DNA of 17,851 nt from Bacillota bacterium (GTDB lineage Bacteria > Bacillota > Bacilli > Alicyclobacillales > SLC66). The notes under the pieces are model-generated. The model saw only the letters and a program-made list of their open reading frames with translations. It searched no databases and was not told the origin of the DNA. Shown here in pieces: positions 1-8,349 of this stretch. The DNA lies in contig JAKACR010000025.1 of assembly GCA_021821225.1 (NCBI GenBank), positions 1 to 17,851 of the forward strand, written 5' to 3'. The position numbers and the translations under genes were made by a program. Numbering within the stretch: the first letter of the stretch is position 1; each line of letters starts with the position of its first letter.

Positions 1-881
1 TGCTCGCGGCTGCGGGCCCCGATTTGCGGACACTCCTCGTCGCGGTGGCGTTCGGAGTCGCAGGAGGACTGTCGTCGACGGTGGTCACGATTGGCATCCT
101 CCCGTATCTGGAGACGTTCTTTGGCGGCATCACGCATATGGGCCTGCTGGAACTGGCCAATCCAAACCATCCATTGCTGCGCAGGCTGTTGCTGGAGGCG
201 CCGGGCACGTACCACCACAGTCTGATCGTCGGCAACCTGGCCGAGGCGGCGGCCCAGACCATCGGCGCGGACGGCCTGGTCTGCCGCGTCGGAGCGTACT
301 ACCACGATGTGGGGAAGATGAACCGTCCGATGTTCTTCGTCGAAAACCAGATGTCCGACGAAAACCCGCACGACAAGATCGCCCCGAATCTGTCGTACTT
401 CATTATCACGGCGCATGTTTCCGACGGCCTCGCCATGCTGCGGGCGCACAGGCTGCCAGAGCCGATCCGGGCCATCTGCGCCGAACACCACGGGACCACC
501 ATTCTGTGGTACTTTTACAATAAGGCGGCCGAGGAGTACAAACAGCTGCCTGAGGATCAGCGGGAGCAGGCGCCCACGTTGGACGAGTATCGGTACCCGG
601 GTCCGCGGCCGCAGTCCCGGGAGGCTGCCATCGTGATGATCTGCGACGCGATCGAGGCGTCCGTCCGGGCGATTCGTCAACCGACGCCGGCGCGTATCGA
701 GGAGACGATCCGCAAGATTATCAAGGATCGGCTCGCGGACGGGCAACTGGATCAGTGTGATGTGACGCTCAGGGATCTGGACCGTATGGTTGATGCGTTC
801 ATGGCCACATTGAAAGGGATCTATCATGAACGCATCGAGTACCCTGACCCGGCCAAGGTGCTGGAGGCGCAAACCAAGTGA
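1..881 (+). CDS. pgpH: Cyclic-di-AMP phosphodiesterase PgpH (7TM-HD family), 3' part
   Basis: The reading frame is open to the left edge (first whole codon at 3), so the gene begins upstream and only about 293 C-terminal residues are visible. They start with a hydrophobic stretch, the end of the membrane domain, and continue into an HD domain. The segment LELANPNHPLLRRLLLEAPG is followed by TYHHS and then by the metal-binding YYHDVGK near nucleotides 298-318; this is the standard 7TM-HD signature. Proteins of this family sit in the membrane and hydrolyse the second messenger c-di-AMP to pApA. The neighbours fit: in Bacilli pgpH lies between phoH and ybeY, and ybeY follows here after 72 bp. 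A TTG at 24 could be mistaken for a start, but it lies inside the membrane domain and is not the true one. Confidence 0.93.
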   Translation, partial: LAAAGPDLRTLLVAVAFGVAGGLSSTVVTIGILPYLETFFGGITHMGLLELANPNHPLLRRLLLEAPGTYHHSLIVGNLAEAAAQTIGADGLVCRVGAYYHDVGKMNRPMFFVENQMSDENPHDKIAPNLSYFIITAHVSDGLAMLRAHRLPEPIRAICAEHHGTTILWYFYNKAAEEYKQLPEDQREQAPTLDEYRYPGPRPQSREAAIVMICDAIEASVRAIRQPTPARIEETIRKIIKDRLADGQLDQCDVTLRDLDRMVDAFMATLKGIYHERIEYPDPAKVLEAQTK

Positions 882-953
882 GCGGCGAGCGGGTGACGCG
901 CGGCGCATGGCGCGGCGGCAAGCGCATCTCGATGTGAAAGTGGGGAATAGAGG

Positions 954-1484
954 ATGATGGGCGAAGAGCACGACAAGCCCGGCGTGGCGGCGGCTGATTC
1001 AAGTGATGGCAGACTGGATGTTGACGTGCAGTTTGAGGTTCCCACGCTGCCGGGACTGCCGCGCGGGCGAGTGCGGGACATCGTCTCGCTGGTGTGCCGC
1101 GGTGTGGCGGCGTCGGAGGGTGTGGAGGGCGCCGAGGTGGCCGTTTCGATTGTGAGCGACTGGCGCATCCGCGAATTGAACGGCAAATACCGCGGCATGG
1201 ACGCGGTAACGGACGTCTTGTCGTTCGCCATGCGCGAGACGGTCGACGGGGCGCCGTCTCCAACGGATGGCGCGGGGGCGGCGCTCGGCGATGTCGTGGT
1301 TTCCTGGCCCCGGACCAAGGCGCAGGCCAAGGAATACGGCCACGGCCTGGAACGGGAACTGGCGTTTCTGGTCGCGCATGGACTGCTCCACCTGCTTGGA
1401 TACGATCATCAATCCACGGAGGATGAGCAGGTGATGGTGGGGCGCCAGGAACAGGTGCTCTCGTCTCTCGGCTTCACGCGATGA
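954..1484 (+). CDS. ybeY: Endoribonuclease YbeY (16S rRNA maturation)
   Basis: This 176-aa protein carries the diagnostic zinc motif HGLLHLLGYDH, with H142, H146 and H152 as the three metal ligands. It also has the family segments TDVLSFAM (86-93) and LGD (111-113). YbeY is a single-strand-specific cytoplasmic endoribonuclease that acts in 16S rRNA 3'-end processing and 70S ribosome quality control. It is somewhat longer than the usual 150-160 residues, because about 20 polar residues precede the conserved LDVDVQFEV strand. The true start could therefore be further in. ATG at 954 was chosen because a GGGG-rich site precedes it, and a second ATG follows at 957. It lies 6 bp ahead of dgkA and is surely co-transcribed with it. 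Confidence 0.93.
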   Translation: MMGEEHDKPGVAAADSSDGRLDVDVQFEVPTLPGLPRGRVRDIVSLVCRGVAASEGVEGAEVAVSIVSDWRIRELNGKYRGMDAVTDVLSFAMRETVDGAPSPTDGAGAALGDVVVSWPRTKAQAKEYGHGLERELAFLVAHGLLHLLGYDHQSTEDEQVMVGRQEQVLSSLGFTR

Positions 1485-1490
1485 CGCGGC

Positions 1491-1970
1491 ATGAGAGCGC
1501 TCCTGCGGAGTTTCCGATACGCACTGGACGGCCTTGCCTACGCGCTGGTGACGCAACGCAATATGCGTCTCCACTTCGCGGCAGCGTTTGTCGTCGTGAT
1601 CCTGTGCGCCGTGTTGCAGGTGGACGCCTTCGAGATCCTGTCGGTCCTGTCGGCGATAACGCTCGTGATGGCGCTCGAACTGGTCAATACTTCCATCGAG
1701 CAGGTGGTGGATCTCCTGACGCAGGAACACCGGCGCGCGGCCAAGATTGCCAAGGACGTCGCGGCGGCGGCGGTGTTCGTGGCGGCGGTGAACGCCGTGG
1801 TGGTCGCTTATCTCGTGTTTTACAACAAACTGGATCCGGCGCGCTGGCGTGCTCCCGCTTCCCTGGTGCAGGCGCCGTACCCCGGGGTGCTGCTGGTCGG
1901 CGCCATTTTGCTCATCGTGACGACTGTCGCGCACGCCCTGCGCACTCGCCAGGTGAAGCGCGGTGATTGA
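1491..1970 (+). CDS. dgkA: Undecaprenol/diacylglycerol kinase DgkA, with C-terminal extension
   Basis: This 159-aa integral membrane protein belongs to the small prokaryotic lipid kinase family. The active-site motif ELVNTSIEQVVDL (63-75) holds the conserved glutamates E63 and E70, and the following AKIAKDVAAAAV (84-95) is also conserved. In Gram-positive bacteria the substrate is mainly undecaprenol, so the enzyme helps recycle the lipid carrier for wall synthesis. Three helices can be seen at about 29-45, 47-64 and 91-111. Unlike the roughly 120-residue Bacillus enzyme, it continues with a loop and a fourth hydrophobic segment (about 131-150). The start ATG is at 1491, 6 bp after the ybeY stop. 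The 3' end overlaps cdd by 8 bp, implying translational coupling. Confidence 0.92.
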   Translation: MRALLRSFRYALDGLAYALVTQRNMRLHFAAAFVVVILCAVLQVDAFEILSVLSAITLVMALELVNTSIEQVVDLLTQEHRRAAKIAKDVAAAAVFVAAVNAVVVAYLVFYNKLDPARWRAPASLVQAPYPGVLLVGAILLIVTTVAHALRTRQVKRGD

Positions 1971-2391
1971 GGGTGGGATCAAAGTGGACGACAGGGTGTG
2001 GGAAGACCTCCGCCGCGCGGCGGAGGATGTCCGCGCACACGCGCATGTGCCGTACTCCGGCTTCGCCGTCGGTGCGGCGCTGCTCGGTGACGACGGAAGG
2101 ATCTACAGCGGATGCAATGTCGAGAACGCGTCCTATGGCTTGACCATCTGCGCGGAGCGCGCGGCGGTCGCGAACATGGTCGGCGCCGGGGGCCGGGCGA
2201 TCGCGGCCGTGTTTGTGGTGGCGGACGCGGACCGACCCGTTCCGCCGTGCGGCGCCTGCCGCCAGGTCTTGCAGGAGTTTGCCCCCGCGCGCGCACCGCT
2301 TCGCATGGCCAATCTGCAAGGCGCGGTGCAGGACGCGTCGCTCGGCCAGTTGCTGCCCTTTGCTTTCTCGAAGGAGGATCTGGACTCGTGA
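1963..2391 (+). CDS. cdd: Cytidine deaminase
   Basis: This 142-aa protein of the homotetrameric zinc cytidine deaminase family converts cytidine and deoxycytidine to uridine and deoxyuridine in pyrimidine salvage. The zinc and catalytic residues are all present: C63 and E65 in TICAERAAV, and C96 and C99 in PPCGACRQ. The family segments VPYSGFAVGAALL and GCNVENASYGLT are intact. The GTG start at 1963 overlaps the dgkA stop in the string GTGATTGA and has an AGGTGA site 6 nt upstream. A second in-frame GTG at 1984 is a possible alternative. The C-terminal SKEDLDS ends at 2391 and overlaps the proposed era start by 4 bp. Confidence 0.96.
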   Translation: MIEGGIKVDDRVWEDLRRAAEDVRAHAHVPYSGFAVGAALLGDDGRIYSGCNVENASYGLTICAERAAVANMVGAGGRAIAAVFVVADADRPVPPCGACRQVLQEFAPARAPLRMANLQGAVQDASLGQLLPFAFSKEDLDS

Positions 2392-3299
2392 CCATGAGCC
2401 GTGAACAAGAGCAGAAGTCGGGGTTTGTGACGCTGGTCGGCAGGCCGAATGTGGGCAAGTCGACCCTGGTCAACAGGCTCGTCGGGCAGAAAATCGCCAT
2501 CATGTCGGATAAGCCGCAAACGACACGAACCCGCATTCGCGGCATCCTGACCACCCCGGAGGGCCAGGCTGTGATTCTTGACACCCCGGGCATGCACCGA
2601 CCGCATCACCGACTCGGGGAACACATGGTGGAAGTCGCGGCAAGTTCGATGCGCGACGTGGATATCCTTTTGTGCGTTGTGGACGCCGCGGCCGGGCACG
2701 GGCGCGGCGACGACTATGTCCTGGAGAAGGTGCGGGAGTCGCGCACGCCGGCGTTTCTCATCCTGAACAAGATCGACGCCATCGCCAAGGAGGAACTCCT
2801 GGCGCAGATCGACCTGTACCGCGGCCTCCACTCGTTTGCCGAGATTATTCCGGTGTCGGCACTCACCGGAGAGCAGGTCGGGCTCGTGCGAGATCTCATT
2901 TTCGAGCACCTGCCATATGGTCCGATGTACTACCCGCCCGACGTCGTGACGGATCACCCGGAGCGCTTTGTCATCGCCGAACTGATCCGCGAAAAAGTGT
3001 TGCTGCTGACGAGGGAAGAAGTGCCGCATGCGGTGGCGGTTGTGGTGGAGCAACTCGAACGCCGCGCCGACTCCGACGCGCTGTACATCCACGCGCACAT
3101 TTACGCGGAACGCGATTCGCAAAAGGCCATCCTGATCGGAAAGGGTGGCGAGATGCTAAAGCGGGTCGGGACGCTGGCGCGGCGGGATATCGAGCGGATT
3201 CTCGGTTCGAGGGCGTATCTGGAGTTGTGGGTGAAGATCAAAAAGGACTGGCGCAATCACGACCATTGGCTGCGCAGCTTCGGTCTGCATGATGAATAG
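2388..3299 (+). CDS. era: GTPase Era (30S ribosome assembly)
   Basis: Era is an essential GTPase that binds the 3' end of 16S rRNA and helps mature the 30S subunit. With a GTG start at 2388 the product is 303 aa, matching the usual length of about 300. The G motifs are clear: G1 GRPNVGKS (18-25), G3 DTPG (65-68), G4 NKID (127-130) and G5 SAL (157-159). The C-terminal KH RNA-binding domain has its GKGG loop at 251-254. An AAGGAGG site at 2371-2377 lies 10 nt before the GTG, which overlaps the cdd stop as GTGA. The ATG at 2394 is the other candidate. The same frame is open back to 2112, but that stretch is inside cdd and is not coding for Era. Confidence 0.97.
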   Translation: MTMSREQEQKSGFVTLVGRPNVGKSTLVNRLVGQKIAIMSDKPQTTRTRIRGILTTPEGQAVILDTPGMHRPHHRLGEHMVEVAASSMRDVDILLCVVDAAAGHGRGDDYVLEKVRESRTPAFLILNKIDAIAKEELLAQIDLYRGLHSFAEIIPVSALTGEQVGLVRDLIFEHLPYGPMYYPPDVVTDHPERFVIAELIREKVLLLTREEVPHAVAVVVEQLERRADSDALYIHAHIYAERDSQKAILIGKGGEMLKRVGTLARRDIERILGSRAYLELWVKIKKDWRNHDHWLRSFGLHDE

Positions 3300-3576
3300 G
3301 GCGCCTGAGACAATGCACTGGACCCGGGTGTTGGCGGAACGTATTGGCAGCCGGCGGCGGGTATAAGGTGGGGCTCTAATAAGGCACCCTATGTCGTGAG
3401 TCGCATTGCCCGCGATCACGGCGGCGGAGGATGAAAATCCCACACGTCAAGCTCGCACGCCGATCCAGCGGTGGACCAGCGATCGAACGAAGGCTCGCTG
3501 GGTCGCCCGTGTCCCTTCGCTCGTCGCGAGTTGTGCGGCGCTTCCGCGCTGTCTGAGCAGGAGCAAAGGGATACGG

Positions 3577-3612
3577 GCGGCTGGCACAGACCCGGCGTTA
3601 GCGGCTGGCACA
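3577..3612. repeat. 12-nt direct repeat, period 24
   Basis: The 12-mer GCGGCTGGCACA occurs exactly at 3577-3588 and again at 3601-3612, within the non-coding stretch after era. The second copy runs straight into the 3611-3627 hairpin. Confidence 0.6.
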
Positions 3613-4068
3613 TTCTCCTACAGAATGCAACGGATTTCACTGCGATCGACAGGTCTGGGGGATGTGATTCACTACGGCACGACCTGTTGGCGGCACGAGC
3701 GGTGGGGTCAGGCAGCACAAGAACTGGGCATAAAACACCTAAAAACTCCCATTTTAAACCCACGTCTTGGTATTATTCCGCACACAGCACCAAAAACCGG
3801 TGCTAAGACTCAATGGAATGGAAGGGTGTGGGAGGACTTGCGCCAGATTCAGTGCCTATTGTGCGCCAAGGTGATCTGCGCGACCCTCGCGCGCGACATC
3901 CTGGGCTTGCGGTACTCTTCTCGGCACAACATGCCCAACTGAGCAGCCATCCATGGCGCTACACCCTCCGACAACGATTGCATTTGCGGTATGGCGTAAG
4001 GACGGCTGGCGAAGAAGGTAGTGTAACGATGGTGCTGTGAGCCCAATGGGCGGACCCTCGCCATGTGG

Positions 4069-4185
4069 ATTTTCTGGGTAGACCGCCATGTGCGGCGCAA
4101 CCGCACGAGAGCGGATCATGAAAATGCGCCTCAATCGGGCGCCGCAGATGGCGCGGTACAGGCAGGCTCGTATTTTCTGGGTAGA
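4069..4185. repeat. 14-nt direct repeat upstream of yqzL
   Basis: ATTTTCTGGGTAGA occurs exactly at 4069-4082 and 4172-4185, 103 nt apart start to start. The second copy runs into the GAGG ribosome binding site of yqzL. The first is followed after a few bases by the hairpin 4090-4106 (GTGCGG, loop CGCAA, CCGCAC). Confidence 0.65.
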
Positions 4186-4196
4186 GGATGATTGCA

Positions 4197-4334
4197 ATGC
4201 GAGAGTTCCTCTGGGGATACTTCTGCCGGACGGGAGTAATCGACGCTTACCTGCTGTACAAACGACACGGGGCTCCCGTTCTTAGGGGGAGCCTGAAAAC
4301 CGCGCTGCCGCCTCCCGGCAAGCGCGCCCCCTGA
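4197..4334 (+). CDS. yqzL: YqzL-like small protein
   Basis: This 45-codon gene was read directly from the sequence. The product begins MREFLWGYFCRTGVIDAYLL and continues YKRHGAP. That matches the small YqzL family, whose members begin M-R-D-F-x-W-x-x-F-x-x-T-G-x-I/V-D-x-Y-L-L-Y-K and are about 45-50 aa long. Its function is unknown. The family is found between era and recO in many Bacillota, as here, which strengthens the call. A GAGG site at 4184-4187 lies 9 nt before the ATG. A dyad GGCTCCC/GGGAGCC (4271-4293) lies inside the gene. The C-terminal third (SLKTALPPPGKRAP) is Pro/Arg-rich and looks non-conserved. Between its stop and recO lie 184 bp in which I see no gene. Confidence 0.85.
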   Translation: MREFLWGYFCRTGVIDAYLLYKRHGAPVLRGSLKTALPPPGKRAP

Positions 4335-4518
4335 ACTGGGGGAGCGGGCGCCGGGGCGGATTGACGCCAGGGGAACTATGATCATCCAAATCAGGGCGGG
4401 TTCCAAAGGGCCTACATACACATAACGTCCGACCACGGCCCCGGACGCCCTGTTGGGGATGATTCCGCCCGCCTCGCGGAGTTGATCACAGTTCCCGAAG
4501 GGGGGAGCGGGCATCCGA

Positions 4519-5325
4519 GTGCTGGAGAACGTTTCGGGTATTATTCTACAAACCAGGCCATACGGTGAGTCGCACCGCACCGCCGTGCTTTTAACCGAAC
4601 GGTTCGGAGCCGTCCGGGTCTTTGCGTATGGCGCGCAAAAGGCGCGCGGTCCTCTGCACTCCAGTGTTCAGGCGCTGGTCAGGGGACTTTTTTTGTTGCG
4701 CACTGGCGATGGCAAACCTGGGGAACTCGTGCAGGGCGTCGTGCTCGACATGTACGACGCCCTCCGTTCGGATCTGCGCCGGGCGGCGTACGCTCAGGCG
4801 GTGCTGGAACTTGTGTTGGCGGCGTGTCGCGATGACGCGCAGCACACGGGCGCGCGGCTGTATCGGGCGACGGAAGCGGCGCTCGCCGAGTTGCGCGGCG
4901 CGGCGCCGGGGCGCTTGGCTGTAGCGCGGATGGGACTGGCCGTGGCGCGCGAACTCGGCGTCGCACTGTCGTGCGATCGCTGTGCGGCGTGCGGCGGCAA
5001 ACCGGACGGAGGGCCCTGCTACAGTGTCGCGGCGGGAGGGTTGCTGTGCGCGAGTTGCTGCGCGGCCGCGGGGCCGGGGGTGGTCGGGGTGCTGCGATTG
5101 CGCGGCGCCTTGCGCGCCCTGGAGTGGATTTGTCGGACCGACGGCGGTGCGCAAGACGGCGGCGCGCAGAGCCCGACGCAAGCCGCGGAGGCCGGGAAGA
5201 GCGGTGCGGCGCCCGACATTTCGGAGGAGTCCGCGCGGCTCGTTCTGCAAGTCGTGCTGGCGCATTTGACGGAGTACGGCGGAATTGTGCTAAAGTCGTT
5301 ACGAGTGCTGGACGCGGTGGACTGA
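4519..5325 (+). CDS. recO: DNA repair and recombination mediator RecO
   Basis: RecO works with RecR (and RecF) to load RecA onto SSB-coated single-stranded DNA and to anneal complementary strands. The 268-aa protein has the expected N-terminal OB-fold, with GIILQTRPYGE and a basic patch in VFAYGAQKARGP. A helical region follows, then a Cys cluster from C152 to C181 containing C155-x2-C158 and C177-x2-C180, the likely zinc-binding knuckle seen in many RecO proteins. Residues about 206-236 form a Gly/Ala/Gln-rich insert that is probably disordered. The GTG start at 4519 follows a strong AAGGGGGGAG site (4498-4507) by 11 nt. glyQ starts 24 bp after its stop, so recO-glyQ-glyS is probably one transcript. 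Confidence 0.93.
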   Translation: MLENVSGIILQTRPYGESHRTAVLLTERFGAVRVFAYGAQKARGPLHSSVQALVRGLFLLRTGDGKPGELVQGVVLDMYDALRSDLRRAAYAQAVLELVLAACRDDAQHTGARLYRATEAALAELRGAAPGRLAVARMGLAVARELGVALSCDRCAACGGKPDGGPCYSVAAGGLLCASCCAAAGPGVVGVLRLRGALRALEWICRTDGGAQDGGAQSPTQAAEAGKSGAAPDISEESARLVLQVVLAHLTEYGGIVLKSLRVLDAVD

Positions 5326-5349
5326 TCGCAGATGGAGGAGCGTGGCGGG

Positions 5350-6228
5350 ATGGTGGATTTTCAGACGATGATCATCCGCCTGCAGGCGTACTGGGCGGAG
5401 CAGGGGTGCATTATCGTGCAACCGTACGACGTCGAAACGGGCGCGGGGACGATGAATCCGATGACCTTCCTGCGGGCCCTGGGCCCGGAAGACTGGAACG
5501 CGGCGTACGTGGAGCCGTCGCGGAGGCCAGCGGACGGCCGCTACGGAGAGAATCCGAACAGGGTATACCAGCACCACCAGTTCCAGGTGATCATGAAGCC
5601 GTCGCCGGACGATATTCAGGATCGCTACCTGGAGTCGCTCGCGACGCTTGGCATCGCGCCGGCGGAACACGACATCCGCTTTGTGGAGGATAACTGGGAG
5701 GCGCCGACGCTCGGAGCCTGGGGACTGGGCTGGGAAGTGTGGCTTGACGGGATGGAAGTCACACAGTTCACGTATTTTCAGCAATTGGGCGGCATCGATG
5801 TACGCCCCGTCGCCGTGGAGGTGACCTACGGTCTTGAGAGACTGGCCACCTATATCCAGGATGTCGATAGCGTCTACGACTTGACATATGCTCCGGGGGT
5901 TTCCTATGGCGATGTGTTTCGTGTCGCGGAATACGAACACAGCGCGTACAGCTACGAGGTCTCGTCCGTCGACCGCCTGCAGGAGTGGTTCGCCGGGTAC
6001 GAGGCGGAGGCCGGCGCGGCGCTTGCGCGCGGGCTTGTATTGCCCGCCTACGACTATGTCCTGAAGTGTTCGCACGCGTTCAATCAACTGGACGCGCGCG
6101 GTGCGCTGTCCGTTACGGAGCGCACGGCGTACATCGGGCGCGTGCGGCAGTTGGCGCGCTTTACTGCCGCAGCGTACGTTGCCCCCTTTCTGCGCGCGGC
6201 GCGGAAGGAAGAGGGGGACCAGGGATGA
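5350..6228 (+). CDS. glyQ: Glycine--tRNA ligase alpha subunit
   Basis: This is the catalytic subunit of the bacterial alpha2beta2 glycyl-tRNA synthetase, a class II enzyme that charges tRNA-Gly. With ATG at 5350 it is 292 aa, the usual size. Strong family motifs are present: [18 protein letters not shown] (54-71), [14 protein letters not shown] (73-86), [20 protein letters not shown] (111-130) and the ATP-binding GLERLA (161-166). The start at 5350 was preferred because GGAGGAG (5335-5341) precedes it by 8 nt. An in-frame ATG at 5332 would add MEERGG and place that site inside the gene. The stop overlaps glyS in ATGA. No T-box leader was recognised between recO and glyQ, where only 24 bp are available. 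Confidence 0.97.
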   Translation: MVDFQTMIIRLQAYWAEQGCIIVQPYDVETGAGTMNPMTFLRALGPEDWNAAYVEPSRRPADGRYGENPNRVYQHHQFQVIMKPSPDDIQDRYLESLATLGIAPAEHDIRFVEDNWEAPTLGAWGLGWEVWLDGMEVTQFTYFQQLGGIDVRPVAVEVTYGLERLATYIQDVDSVYDLTYAPGVSYGDVFRVAEYEHSAYSYEVSSVDRLQEWFAGYEAEAGAALARGLVLPAYDYVLKCSHAFNQLDARGALSVTERTAYIGRVRQLARFTAAAYVAPFLRAARKEEGDQG

Positions 6229-8315
6229 GTCGCGCGGACTTTTTGCTGGAAATCGGGGTGGAGGAGCTGCCCGCACGGGATGTGCAGATGGCGCTCGATG
6301 AACTGCGCGCCGCCCTGCACGCTGCGCTGGCGGAGGAACGCCTTGCGCACGAGGGGATTGACATGTTCGGGACGCCGCGCCGGCTGGCCCTGCTGGTGCG
6401 GGGTCTCGCGGACCTGCAGGCGGACCGCGTGGAGACGGTGCGCGGTCCGGCGCTTTCTGCGGCGCGCGACAAAACGGGGGGATGGAGCGCTGCGGCCCTC
6501 GGGTTTTGCGCGTCACGGGGCGTCCGGCCCGACGAACTGGACGTGCGCGACACGCCGCAGGGTCCTTATGTCTTTGCGCACAGAAACGCGCCTGGGCGCC
6601 CGGCGTCCGATGTTCTGGCTCAACTCCTGCCGGACGTCGTGATGAACCGTGACTGGCCCCGGAGCATGCGGTTCGGCGTCGCGGACCAGCGCTTCCTGCG
6701 ACCCATACGCTGGATCGTCGCGCTTTACGGCGACTCGGAGGTGCCGGTGAAGATCGCCGGACTGCGCGCGCGCGCCCTGACGCGCGGTCACCGCACCCTC
6801 GCGCCGGACCCGCTCCCGCTCGGGCGCGCGCAGGACTATGTGACGCAGATGCGCGAGGCGTACGTCGAGGTGGATATCGCCAGGCGTCGGGCGCTGGTGC
6901 GTGAACAGGTCGAGCAGGCCGCCCGCGACGCGTCGTTATGCGCGGATATGGATGCGGCCTTGCTGGATGAAGTGACGCAACTCGTGGAGTACCCGACAGC
7001 CTTTCTCGGCGCGTTTGACCCGAGCTTGCTCACGTTGCCGGCCCGTGTGATCGCGACGACGATGATGGCGCACCAGCGCTACTTTCCCGTGCGAACGGAG
7101 CAGGGCGATCTTGCCCCGTTCTTTGTCGGCGTGCGAAATGGAGACGGGCGGCAGATCGCCAACGTGGTGCGCGGCAACGAGAAGGTCCTTTCGGCAAGAT
7201 TGGCGGACGCCGCTTTCTTTTACGCTGAGGACCTTAAAGTGTCTCCCGCAGGCTGGCGGGAACAGTTGAGTCGTATCTCGTATCACGAGAAACTCGGTTC
7301 GATGGCCGATCGGGAGCGGAGGATCGGCGAGATAGCCCGCGGCGTGGCCGACGCACTGGACCTTGCGGAGGACGCGCGCGAAGATCTTGACCTGGCGTGC
7401 ACACTCGCGAAGTTCGACCTTGCGACGCACATGGTTCGCGAACTCCCCGAGCTGCAGGGCTACATGGGCGCCCACTACGCGCGCGCGGCGGGTGCGCCGC
7501 CGCAGGCGGCGGCGGCCGTCGCGGAGCAGTACGCACCGGAGCTTGCCGGTTCGCCTATCGCGGAGTCCGTGGTCGGTCAGGTGCTGGCGGTGGCGGAGAA
7601 AGCCGAACGGCTTGTCGGCGGATTCGCCGTTCACGGGGCGCCCACGGGCTCGCAGGATCCTTACGGACTGCGGCGCGCCGCCATGGGAATCGTTCGGACG
7701 CTGGTGGAGGGTCGGCTTGAACTCAGCTTGAGCCGTCTCGTTTCCATGGTTGGACGCGTTTTGAGCGAGGACGGCAAAGCCCGGGTGGTGATCCATGAGG
7801 AGCTCGAAGCTGCCGTGCGCGATTTTCTCTCCGCCCGCGTGCGTGTATTGCTGGTTGATGGCGGCGCGCGGCAGGATCTCGTGGATGCGATCATGGCTGT
7901 GCGGATGAACGAGCCGTGGCGGGCCGCGCTCTTGGCGGACCGTCTCGGGGGCGCTGTCGAGGGCGCGTCGCACCGGGCGCTCGGGGGATTGACCAAGCGG
8001 GTGGGGAATCTGGCTGCCAAAGGCGGCGCGAACCGCGCCGTGGATCAGGCGCTGTTCGAGGACGACAGCGAGCGCGTGCTGCAGGCCGCGCTGGACGCAG
8101 CGGAGCGCGACGCACGGGCCGCGCTGGAACAGGACGACCCGGGTGCGGCGTTGCTGGCGCTGCTGGCGCTCGAAGGGCCGATAACAGATTTCTTCGCGGC
8201 CGTGATGGTGATGGACGACCGCGACCCGGTCCGCAGGAACCGCCTGGCGCTGCTTGTCAGGACGCACGGCGTGCTGACGTCCGTGCTGGACCTCAGCCGC
8301 ATCTCACAGGCCTGA
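6225..8315 (+). CDS. glyS: Glycine--tRNA ligase beta subunit
   Basis: The 696-aa beta subunit partners GlyQ and contributes tRNA recognition, including an HD-like region and a C-terminal anticodon-binding domain. It opens with the typical [13 protein letters not shown]. It also carries MAHQRYFPV and the late segment [16 protein letters not shown], all familiar from GlyS proteins, and its length is normal for the family. The ATG at 6225 overlaps the glyQ stop (ATGA), giving tight translational coupling for equimolar subunits. The same frame is open back to 5985, but that part lies inside glyQ. The gene ends convergently, 34 bp from the stop of the small - strand gene; no T-rich terminator is visible between them. 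Confidence 0.97.
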   Translation: MSRADFLLEIGVEELPARDVQMALDELRAALHAALAEERLAHEGIDMFGTPRRLALLVRGLADLQADRVETVRGPALSAARDKTGGWSAAALGFCASRGVRPDELDVRDTPQGPYVFAHRNAPGRPASDVLAQLLPDVVMNRDWPRSMRFGVADQRFLRPIRWIVALYGDSEVPVKIAGLRARALTRGHRTLAPDPLPLGRAQDYVTQMREAYVEVDIARRRALVREQVEQAARDASLCADMDAALLDEVTQLVEYPTAFLGAFDPSLLTLPARVIATTMMAHQRYFPVRTEQGDLAPFFVGVRNGDGRQIANVVRGNEKVLSARLADAAFFYAEDLKVSPAGWREQLSRISYHEKLGSMADRERRIGEIARGVADALDLAEDAREDLDLACTLAKFDLATHMVRELPELQGYMGAHYARAAGAPPQAAAAVAEQYAPELAGSPIAESVVGQVLAVAEKAERLVGGFAVHGAPTGSQDPYGLRRAAMGIVRTLVEGRLELSLSRLVSMVGRVLSEDGKARVVIHEELEAAVRDFLSARVRVLLVDGGARQDLVDAIMAVRMNEPWRAALLADRLGGAVEGASHRALGGLTKRVGNLAAKGGANRAVDQALFEDDSERVLQAALDAAERDARAALEQDDPGAALLALLALEGPITDFFAAVMVMDDRDPVRRNRLALLVRTHGVLTSVLDLSRISQA

Positions 8316-8349
8316 GGCGCGGGCGACGGGCGCTTGTCCGCGGCGACTG

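Larger units (their letters stand above)
3300..4196 (+). other. Non-coding, hairpin-rich stretch between era and yqzL
   Basis: No reading frame here resembles a protein. Frames of 100-180 codons exist on both strands, but they lack good ribosome binding sites, domains and plausible composition. Base composition is uneven: 3721-3780 is only 40% GC (24 of 60 bases), unlike the GC-rich genes around it. Short perfect or near-perfect dyads recur. They are 3479-3493 with 3514-3527 (13 pairs, one bulge, one mismatch), 3611-3627 (6-bp arms, 5-nt loop), 3649-3655 with 3681-3687 (7 bp), 3786-3804 (6 bp, 7-nt loop), 3878-3892 (6 bp, 3-nt loop) and 4090-4106 (6 bp, 5-nt loop). It may be an insertion remnant, decayed sequence or an unrecognised structured RNA; the strand is assumed. 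No intrinsic terminator with a T-run was found after era. Confidence 0.5.

Noticed and set aside
3406..3942. A 178-codon + frame in the gap after era, and a 115-codon - frame over 3416-3763
   Set aside because: No ribosome binding site, no domain, and an unlikely composition with scattered Cys, Trp and Ser. The frame crosses hairpins and an AT-rich pocket. A short stretch (GRVWEDLR) resembles the start of cdd, but only over about a dozen bases, which is expected by chance.
4088..4285. A 65-codon + frame overlapping yqzL in another frame
   Set aside because: The product is basic and family-less, and it conflicts with yqzL, which has a recognisable sequence and a better ribosome binding site.
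4335..5349. Search for a glycine T-box leader for glyQS
   Set aside because: I found no GGTGG-ACCGCG type antiterminator sequence upstream of recO or between recO and glyQ.
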